Below, piece after piece: positions 1 through 5,034 of a stretch of DNA of 5,034 nucleotides. The translations under genes and the position numbers were made by a program. The stretch is from Actinomycetes bacterium (GTDB lineage Bacteria > Actinomycetota > Acidimicrobiia > Acidimicrobiales > Palsa-688). The first letter of the stretch is position 1; every line of letters starts with the position of its first letter. Under the pieces are notes generated by a model that made no database searches, was not told the origin of the DNA, and was given only the letters and a program-made list of their open reading frames with translations. The stretch lies in the NCBI GenBank assembly GCA_021796905.1, contig JAKABK010000186.1:1-5034 (forward strand), given 5' to 3'.

Positions 1-1
1 G

Positions 2-949
2 TCCACCTACGTCGAGGTGACCAACGGGGACGGGGGAGGGGAGCTCGCCGTGGTGGAGGTCCTCCCCGACGGACGGGCGAGGGTCTACACCGGGACCTCA
101 CCGCACGGGCAGGGCCACGCCACGGCGTGGGCGATGATCGCCTCCGAGCAGCTCGGGATCCCAGTCGAGGACATCGACCTCGTCGCCAACGACACCGACC
201 TGGTGCGAAGCGGTGGGGGCACGATGGGGTCCCGCTCGTTGCAGACCGGAGGCCTCGCGGTCCACGAGGCGGCGCTCGAGATGGTCGAGCAGGCCCGCAA
301 GCTCGCGGCCGACGCGCTCGAAGCGGCCCCCGGCGACGTGGTGCTCGACAAGGTCGCCGGCCGATTCCACGTGGCCGGCACCCCCTCGGTGTCGCGATCG
401 TGGGCCGAACTGGCCGAGGTCGCCGCCGCCGACGGGGGGCTGCGCACCGAACGCAGCTCGACGCCCCCCGGGCCCACCTTCCCCTTCGGTTCCCACGTCG
501 CGGTCGTCGAGGTGGACGCCGAGACCGGCGAGGTCCGGCTCGTGCGTCTCGTGGCCGTCGACGACGCCGGGACGATCATCAACCCCTTGCTCGCCGAGGG
601 TCAACGCCACGGCGGGCTCGCCCAGGGCGCCGCCCAGGCCCTGCTCGAGGAGTTCCGCTACGACCCCGACGGGAACCCGGTGACCGCCAACCTCGCCGAC
701 TACCCGATGATCTCCGCCACCGAGCTGCCGAGCTTCGAGCTGGTCCCGATGGTCACCCCGACCCCGGTCAACGCCCTCGGGGCGAAGGGGATCGGCGAAT
801 CGGGGACGATCGGCTCCACCCCGGCGGTTCAGAGCGCGGTCGTCGACGCCGTCAGCCATCTCGGTGTCCGCCACCTGGACATGCCGGCCACTCCCGAGCG
901 GCTGTGGCGGGCGATCTCGGGCCCGACCGGCTCGTGCGGGCAGGGGTGA
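2..949 (+). CDS. Molybdopterin-binding large subunit of a xanthine dehydrogenase/CO dehydrogenase-like enzyme (L1), 3' part only
   Basis: This is the C-terminal ~315 residues of a Mo-hydroxylase large subunit. The frame is already open at base 2 (reads STYVEV), so the true start lies upstream; the GTG at 17 is an internal valine. Seen in sequence: the pterin-binding GQGH stretch (107-118) in [17 protein letters not shown], then GSRSLQTGG, then [12 protein letters not shown] and [16 protein letters not shown], and finally [10 protein letters not shown], whose Glu codon (797-799) matches the catalytic base of the xanthine oxidase family. The end, [12 protein letters not shown], is the family's normal C-terminus, so the 3' end is intact. 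Family knowledge: this subunit holds Mo-molybdopterin cytosine dinucleotide and hydroxylates or oxidises a small substrate. The N-terminal half, including the subtype-diagnostic active-site loop, is outside the window, so substrate and form cannot be assigned. It resembles L2 (1490-3874) but differs clearly in sequence, so it is a divergent paralogue and not a recent duplicate. Confidence 0.93.
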   Translation, partial: STYVEVTNGDGGGELAVVEVLPDGRARVYTGTSPHGQGHATAWAMIASEQLGIPVEDIDLVANDTDLVRSGGGTMGSRSLQTGGLAVHEAALEMVEQARKLAADALEAAPGDVVLDKVAGRFHVAGTPSVSRSWAELAEVAAADGGLRTERSSTPPGPTFPFGSHVAVVEVDAETGEVRLVRLVAVDDAGTIINPLLAEGQRHGGLAQGAAQALLEEFRYDPDGNPVTANLADYPMISATELPSFELVPMVTPTPVNALGAKGIGESGTIGSTPAVQSAVVDAVSHLGVRHLDMPATPERLWRAISGPTGSCGQG

Positions 950-968
950 GCGGTCCCGAGTGGGCGCG

Positions 969-985
969 ACCCGACCCGGTCGGGT
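969..985. promoter_or_regulatory. 7-bp perfect inverted repeat between L1 and the S-L-M operon
   Basis: ACCCGAC (969-975) and GTCGGGT (979-985) are perfect reverse complements separated by CCG. They sit 20 bases after the L1 stop and 34 bases before the small-subunit start. No T-tract follows, so a classical intrinsic terminator is not shown; it could be a weak RNA hairpin or a protein-binding operator. TAGAAC (985-990) directly after it resembles an actinobacterial -10 (TANNNT) except for its last base, and no -35 is recognisable. The 950-1019 gap holds nothing else I can recognise. Function is inference. Confidence 0.3.
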
Positions 986-1007
986 AGAACACTCACCACC
1001 ATCCAGC

Positions 1008-1015
1008 GAAGGGGG
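1008..1015 (+). promoter_or_regulatory. Ribosome binding site of the small-subunit gene
   Basis: The purine run GAAGGGGG lies just upstream of ATG 1020; AAGG (1009-1012) gives a 7-base spacer. A second in-frame ATG at 1032 (residue 5) would be 16 or more bases from this site, so 1020 is the better start. Confidence 0.6.
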
Positions 1016-1019
1016 ATCC

Positions 1020-1489
<470 letters not shown>

Positions 1490-1493
<4 letters not shown>

Positions 1494-3874
1494 CCGCCGT
1501 CGACGCCCACCCGGCCGCCGGTGGGGTGGTCGGTTCACGGTTGCTCCGCCGGGAGGACCCGGCGCTGCTCACCGGGGAGGCCCGCTACGTCGCCGACCTC
1601 CAGGTCCCCGGGACCCTCCACGCCGCCTTCGTCCGCAGCACCGCCGCCCACGCCCGGGTCACCAAGGTCGACTTGTCGGCCGCCGCGGCGATGCCCGGGG
1701 TGGTCGCGACCTTCACCGGCGCCGACCTGAAGGACGAGTGGGCCCCGCTGCCGTGCGCCTGGCCGGTCACCGCCGACATGAAGTCCCCGGCCCACCTGCC
1801 CCTAGCGGTCGGCAAGGTCAACTACGTCGGCGACGCCGTCGCAGTGGTGCTCGCCACCAGCGAGTACGCCGCCCGCGACGCCGCCGACGCGGCAGTCGTC
1901 GACTACGAGCCGCTGCCGGCGGTCGTCGACATCGAGGACGCCGCCACCGACCGGGTCGTCATCCACGAGGACCTCGGCACGAACGTCAGCTACACCTGGG
2001 AGCTCGACCCCGACCGGGCAGCGGTCGACGCCGCCTTCGCGGGCGCCGCGCACACCGTCTCGGGGCGCTACGTGCAGCAGCGGCTGATCCCCGCGGCGAT
2101 GGAACCGCGTGGGGTGCTGGTCGTGCCGCAACCCTTCGGCGGTGACTACACCGTCTACTCCGCCACCCAGGTCCCCCACATCTTGAAGGTGATGCTGGCG
2201 CTCACCGCCGGCATCGACGAGACCCGCCTCCGGGTGATCGCCCCGGCGGTCGGCGGCGGGTTCGGCTCCAAGCTCAACGTCTACGCCGAGGAGGTCGCGG
2301 CCCTGGTCCTCGCCCGCAAGCTGCGGGCACCGGTGCGTTGGGTGGAGGAGCGCAGCGAGGGCGCCCAGTCGACGATCCAGGGTCGCGGCCAGGTGCAGCA
2401 CATCGAGCTGGCCGCTGACGCCGACGGCAGGATCAAGGCGGTCAGGGTCCGGATCGTCGCGGACATGGGCGCCTACCTGCAGCTGGTCACGCCTGGCATA
2501 CCGCTGCTCGGGGCGTTTCTGTACTCGGGGGTCTACGACGTGCCCGCCTACTCGTTCAGTTGCACCGCGGTGTTCACCAACAAGACCCCGACCGACGCCT
2601 ACCGCGGCGCCGGGCGTCCGGAGGCGACCTACGCGATCGAACGGGCCATGGACGCCCTCGCGGCCGAGGTGGGTGTCGACCCGACCGAGATCCGCCGGCG
2701 CAACTTCATCCCCCCCGAGGCGTTCCCCTACAGCTCGGTCGCCGGGCTGGTCTACGACAGCGGCAACTTCCTCGGCGCGCTCGACAAGTGCACCGCGATG
2801 GCCGGGTACGACCAGTTGAGGGCCGAGCAGGCGCGGCGCCGGGAAGCCGGAGAGCGGGTGCAGATCGGTATCGGGGTCTCGTCGTATTTCGAGATGTGCG
2901 GCCTGGCGCCGTCCCGGGTGCTGGCCTCGCTCAACTACAGCGCCGGCGGTTGGGAGTCGGCAACCGTACGGGTGCTGCCGACCGGCAAGGTCCAGGTGGT
3001 CACCGGCACCGCCCCCCACGGCCAGGGCCACGAGACCTCGTGGGCGATGATCGTCGCCGACCGCCTCGGGATCAGTCCCGACGACGTCGACGTCCTCCAC
3101 TCCGACACCGCGATCGCCCCCCACGGCATGGACACCTACGGGTCCCGGTCGCTGGCGGTCGGCGGCACCGCTGTGTACCTCGCGACCGAGAAGGTCCTCG
3201 ACAAGGCCCGCTCGATCGCCGCCCACCAGCTCGAGGTGGCCGAGGAGGACCTCGACTACGCGGCCGGGGCCTTCAGCGTGAGAGGCACCCCGGAGAAGGC
3301 GCTGCCGCTGGCGGGGATCGCGTTCGAGGCGTTCACCGCCCACAACCTCCCCGACGGCCTCGAGCCGAACCTCGAGGCGTCGACGCACTGGGACCCGCCG
3401 AACTTCACCTTCCCCTTCGGCACCCACATCGCGGTGGTCGAGGTCGACACCGAGACCGGAGCGGTCCGCCTCACCCGTTACGTCGCGGTCGACGACTGCG
3501 GCAACCAGGTCAACCCGCTGATCGTCGAGGGCCAGGTCCACGGCGGGATCGTCCAGGGGGTCGCGCAGGCGTTGTGGGAGGACGCGGTCTACGACTCCGA
3601 CGGCAACCTGCTGTCCGCCAGCTTCATGGACTACCTGGTCCCCTCGGCGGCCGAGGTGCCGAGCTTCGAGACCGGCTCGACGGTCACCCCGAGCCCGACC
3701 AACCCGATGGGGGTGAAAGGCGTCGGGGAGGCCGGGACCATCGGCTCGGCCCCGGCGGTGGTCAACGCAGTGGTCGACGCCCTCTCGGGCTTCGGCATCA
3801 CCGACATCACCATGCCCGCCTCCCCCGAGAGGGTGTGGCGAGCGATCCGAGCAGCCCAGGAGGCCCGTTCATGA
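1490..3874 (+). CDS. coxL: Form II CO dehydrogenase-like molybdopterin large subunit (L2)
   Basis: A complete 794-residue catalytic subunit, close to the usual ~780-810. GTG 1490 was chosen because it overlaps the small-subunit stop (GTGA) and gives the normal N-terminus ([21 protein letters not shown]). Seen in order: GSRLLRRED near residue 15; TQVPH with Gln227, probably the conserved active-site Gln of the family; GGGFGSK at 255-261; the active-site loop AYRGAGR at 370-376; GQGH at 511-514; YGSRS at 550-554; KGVGEAG with catalytic-base Glu747. Family knowledge: true Mo-Cu CO dehydrogenase has AYRCSFR, whose Cys holds copper; here Gly373 takes that place. This marks form II (CODH-like), for which CO oxidation is not assured and other small carbonyl or N-heterocyclic substrates are possible. 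It binds Mo-MCD and partners with S and M in a cytoplasmic or membrane-associated (LMS)2 enzyme. Its stop overlaps the M start by ATGA. No signal peptide is apparent. Confidence 0.95.
3858..3863 (+). promoter_or_regulatory. Strong Shine-Dalgarno for the medium subunit, inside the L2 3' end
   Basis: AGGAGG lies 7 bases before ATG 3871 and within the last codons of L2 (it encodes part of QEA). It supports the 3871 start and independent reinitiation at the ATGA overlap. It is clearly stronger than the G-rich sequence before the GTG start of L2. Confidence 0.75.
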
Positions 3875-4707
3875 TCCCCGCTCCTTTCGAGTACCGCCGG
3901 GCGACGAGCGTCGAGGAGGCGCTGCGCATGCTCGGCGACGGAGGCGAGGACGCCAAGCTCCTCGCCGGCGGGCACTCGCTGCTACCGCTCATGAAGCTCC
4001 GCCTGGCGGCGCCGAGCATGCTGGTCGACATCGGCCGCCTGCGCGACCTGTCGTATGTCCGCGACACCGGGGACACGATCGCCATCGGGGCGCTCACCCG
4101 TCACCGCGACGTGGAGACCGACCCGCTCGTAGCCGAGCACGCCCCGATCCTCGCCCACGTCGCCGGCCAGGTCGGCGACCCCCAGGTCCGTCACCGCGGC
4201 ACGATCGGGGGTTCGATCGCCCACGGCGACCCCGCCTCGGACCTGCCGGCAGCGACCCTCGCTCTCGGGGCCACCTTCGAGGTGGTCGCCCCGGGGGGCG
4301 CGAAGCGGAGCATCCCGGCGGCGGATTTCTTCCGGGGGTTCCTCGAGACCGCCCTGGCTCCCGCTGAGATCCTCACCGAGATCGTCGTGCCGAAGGTCAC
4401 CGGGGCGGGCTGGTCGTTCCAGAAGTTCAACCGCAGGGCCCAGGACTGGGCGATCGTCGGGGTCGCCGCGGTCCGCAACGGCTCGACCGGGATCGGCCTG
4501 GTGAACATGGGCTCCACCCCGCTGCGCGCAACGGCGGTCGAGGAGGCTCTCGCCGGCGGTGCGTCGGTGCAAGAGGCCGCATCCCACGCCGCTGACGGCC
4601 TCGATCCGCCGTCCGACCTGAACGCCTCCCCCGAGTACCGGGCACACCTGGCCCGGGTCCTCGTGCGTCGGGCCCTCGAGGAGGCGGCCGGTTCCTCCCG
4701 CAGCTAG
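3871..4707 (+). CDS. coxM: FAD-binding medium subunit of a form II (CODH-like) Mo-hydroxylase
   Basis: A complete 278-residue flavoprotein subunit that takes electrons from the [2Fe-2S] clusters of S and passes them to a quinone or other acceptor. The N-terminal PCMH-type FAD domain (about 1-175) shows FEYRRATSVEEAL, AGGHSLLPLMKLRL (AGGHS at 32-36) and RHRGTIGGSIAHGDPASD (TIGGS at 111-115), the two FAD-contact loops of CoxM-type subunits. The C-terminal CO-dehydrogenase flavoprotein domain (about 178-275) has FQKFNRRAQDWAIVGVAA. The length matches the family (about 280-290). ATG 3871 overlaps the L2 stop (ATGA) and has AGGAGG 7 bases upstream. The frame is open far upstream across L2, but that extension is a GC-rich shadow. 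It is the last gene of the S-L-M unit; a 131-base gap with a large hairpin follows. Confidence 0.95.
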   Translation: MIPAPFEYRRATSVEEALRMLGDGGEDAKLLAGGHSLLPLMKLRLAAPSMLVDIGRLRDLSYVRDTGDTIAIGALTRHRDVETDPLVAEHAPILAHVAGQVGDPQVRHRGTIGGSIAHGDPASDLPAATLALGATFEVVAPGGAKRSIPAADFFRGFLETALAPAEILTEIVVPKVTGAGWSFQKFNRRAQDWAIVGVAAVRNGSTGIGLVNMGSTPLRATAVEEALAGGASVQEAASHAADGLDPPSDLNASPEYRAHLARVLVRRALEEAAGSSRS

Positions 4708-4749
4708 GCGGAGGCCAGGCGCTGCGGACCCACCCAGCCCGGGCCGGGC

Positions 4750-4791
4750 CGGCGGGGCCCTGACCCGGGGGGCCCTGACCCGGCCCCGCCG
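4750..4791 (+). terminator. Large GC-only hairpin after coxM, probable transcription terminator
   Basis: GGCGGGGCC (4751-4759) pairs perfectly with GGCCCCGCC (4782-4790), and C4750-G4791 adds a tenth pair around a 22-base loop. It starts 43 bases after the coxM stop. No T-run follows, so it is not a canonical intrinsic terminator, but high-GC actinobacteria often use strong hairpins without U-tails. Other pairings inside the region are possible because it is nearly all G and C. Termination is inferred from position and stability. Confidence 0.45.
4754..4783. repeat. Perfect 15-bp tandem duplication in the hairpin
   Basis: GGGGCCCTGACCCGG occurs twice back to back (4754-4768 and 4769-4783) with no mismatch. 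It fills most of the hairpin loop and overlaps the inner parts of both arms (4754-4759 and 4782-4783). It is non-coding. Replication slippage on a structured GC template is the simplest origin. Confidence 0.85.
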
Positions 4792-4796
4792 CTGAT

Positions 4797-4808
4797 CCCG
4801 CCGGCGGG
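4797..4808. promoter_or_regulatory. 12-bp palindrome overlapping the expected -35 of the ATPase gene promoter
   Basis: CCCGCCGGCGGG is self-complementary over 12 bp. It lies 18-29 bases upstream of the putative -10 (4827-4832), covering where a -35 would fall. A dimeric repressor or activator site is possible, but a 12-mer of only G and C is not rare in DNA of this composition, so this is weak evidence. Confidence 0.25.
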
Positions 4809-4826
4809 TCCGGGTGGAGGGGCCGG

Positions 4827-4832
4827 TAGCCT
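4827..4832 (+). promoter_or_regulatory. Putative -10 element (TAGCCT) of a leaderless promoter
   Basis: TAGCCT fits the actinobacterial TANNNT -10 consensus, with GG before it. Six bases separate it from GTG 4839, so transcription would begin at or very near the start codon and give a leaderless mRNA. The GGAG at 4833-4836 is too close to the start (2 bases) to act as a normal Shine-Dalgarno. No convincing -35 hexamer is visible. Confidence 0.5.
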
Positions 4833-4838
4833 GGAGCG

Positions 4839-5034
4839 GTGAGCGAGACGACCCTGCCGAGTGCCGAGCACGCAACCGTCGGCCCGACACCCGTCGGCCC
4901 GACGGGCTCGGCGGACCCGGCGGCAGGCTCCCCGGGCGGCGAGCCCGGCGATGTCGAGACCGTCGCCGCCGCCCTGGAGGCCCACGGTTACATCGCCGAC
5001 GAGGGCCTCGCCACCTCGATCTTCCTGTCCATGG
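4839..5034 (+). CDS. N-terminus of a probable MoxR/CoxD-type AAA+ ATPase (3' truncated by window)
   Basis: The frame is open from GTG 4839 to the window edge (65 codons). Residues 1-38 form a Pro/Gly/Ala/Ser/Thr-rich, probably disordered tail with a VGPTP-VGPTG repeat. From about residue 39 the sequence changes to a helical segment, ALEAHGYIADEGLATSIFLS, which looks like the region just before the Walker A loop in MoxR-family ATPases (typically followed by a 'RPLLLEGEAGVGKT'-like stretch). Walker A itself is beyond the window, so ATPase identity rests on this short similarity and on context. Family knowledge: CoxD is a MoxR-type ATPase encoded with cox genes and needed for maturation of the Mo-Cu site in CO dehydrogenase; MoxR proteins often work with a VWA-domain partner. 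GTG was chosen because TAGCCT lies six bases upstream, as in leaderless genes. It is separated from coxM by a hairpin, so it is probably its own transcription unit. CbbQ/NorQ-type or unrelated MoxR functions remain possible. Confidence 0.7.
   Translation, partial: MSETTLPSAEHATVGPTPVGPTGSADPAAGSPGGEPGDVETVAAALEAHGYIADEGLATSIFLSM
4876..4903 (+). repeat. 15-nt-period direct repeat in the ATPase N-terminal tail
   Basis: CCGTCGGCCCGAC occurs at 4876-4888 and 4891-4903, encoding the VGPTP/VGPTG pair. The second copy is also part of a 7+1+7 inverted repeat (4891-4905). The period is in frame, so copy changes would only lengthen or shorten the flexible tail. Confidence 0.7.

Noticed and set aside
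17..19. GTG as a start codon for L1
   Set aside because: The frame is open to the left edge and already reads family-like sequence (STYVEVT), so this GTG is an internal valine codon.
864..1019. Upstream in-frame extension of coxS
   Set aside because: It overlaps the L1 end and has no ferredoxin-like character. ATG 1020 has a ribosome binding site and the expected N-terminus.
1802..3541. 579-codon open frame on the minus strand opposite L2
   Set aside because: It is an antisense shadow created by G/C-ending codons of L2. Its translation is Arg/Gly/Val/Asp-rich with no recognisable motif, while L2 on the plus strand has all family motifs.
2560..3870. Upstream in-frame extension of coxM within L2
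   Set aside because: The translation is Arg/Pro/Gly-rich noise. Homology to the flavoprotein family begins at ATG 3871, which has its own AGGAGG.
3982..4890. 302-codon minus-strand open frame opposite coxM and the following gap
   Set aside because: It is Arg/Gly-rich low-complexity translation with no motif, opposite coxM; it runs through the hairpin and repeats.

Overview
The window is about 5 kb of very GC-rich DNA in which nearly every codon of the real genes ends in G or C. Together with a TANNNT-type -10 element directly in front of a GTG start, this suggests a high-GC actinobacterium. An Acidimicrobiia-like or uncultured lineage is possible, but the sequence alone does not fix the taxon. 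All supported genes are on the + strand and packed tightly.

Layout: (1) 2-949 is the C-terminal ~315 residues of a molybdenum hydroxylase large subunit (L1) that begins upstream of the window. (2) 950-1019 is a short gap with a 7-bp inverted repeat and a purine-rich ribosome binding site. (3) 1020-4707 is a complete three-gene operon in the order S-L-M: a two-[2Fe-2S] small subunit (1020-1493), a full-length molybdopterin large subunit L2 (1490-3874) and an FAD medium subunit (3871-4707). The three are joined by 4-bp GTGA and ATGA stop/start overlaps. (4) 4708-4838 is a non-coding, extremely GC-rich gap. It holds a long hairpin with a perfect 15-bp tandem duplication in it, a 12-bp palindrome and a probable leaderless promoter. 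(5) 4839-5034 is the start of a gene that resembles the N-terminus of a MoxR/CoxD-type AAA+ ATPase and runs off the window.

S, L2 and M should form a heterotrimer, normally (LMS)2. Electrons taken from the substrate at the Mo-pterin centre in L pass through the two [2Fe-2S] clusters of S to FAD in M, and then to a quinone or other acceptor. L2 carries the active-site loop AYRGAGR instead of the AYRCSFR loop of bona fide Mo-Cu CO dehydrogenase, and the gene order is S-L-M instead of M-S-L. Both point to the 'form II' (CODH-like) group, whose physiological substrate is uncertain. The AAA+ ATPase fits a cofactor-maturation chaperone role but looks separately transcribed. L1 belongs to the same superfamily but to a visibly different subclade, so the locus carries two large subunits and, within view, only one S/M pair.

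No mobile element, CRISPR array, tRNA or rRNA was seen. I found no evidence of an unprecedented system. The points worth a second look are the L1/S-L2-M arrangement, the form II active site and the structured gap before the ATPase gene.
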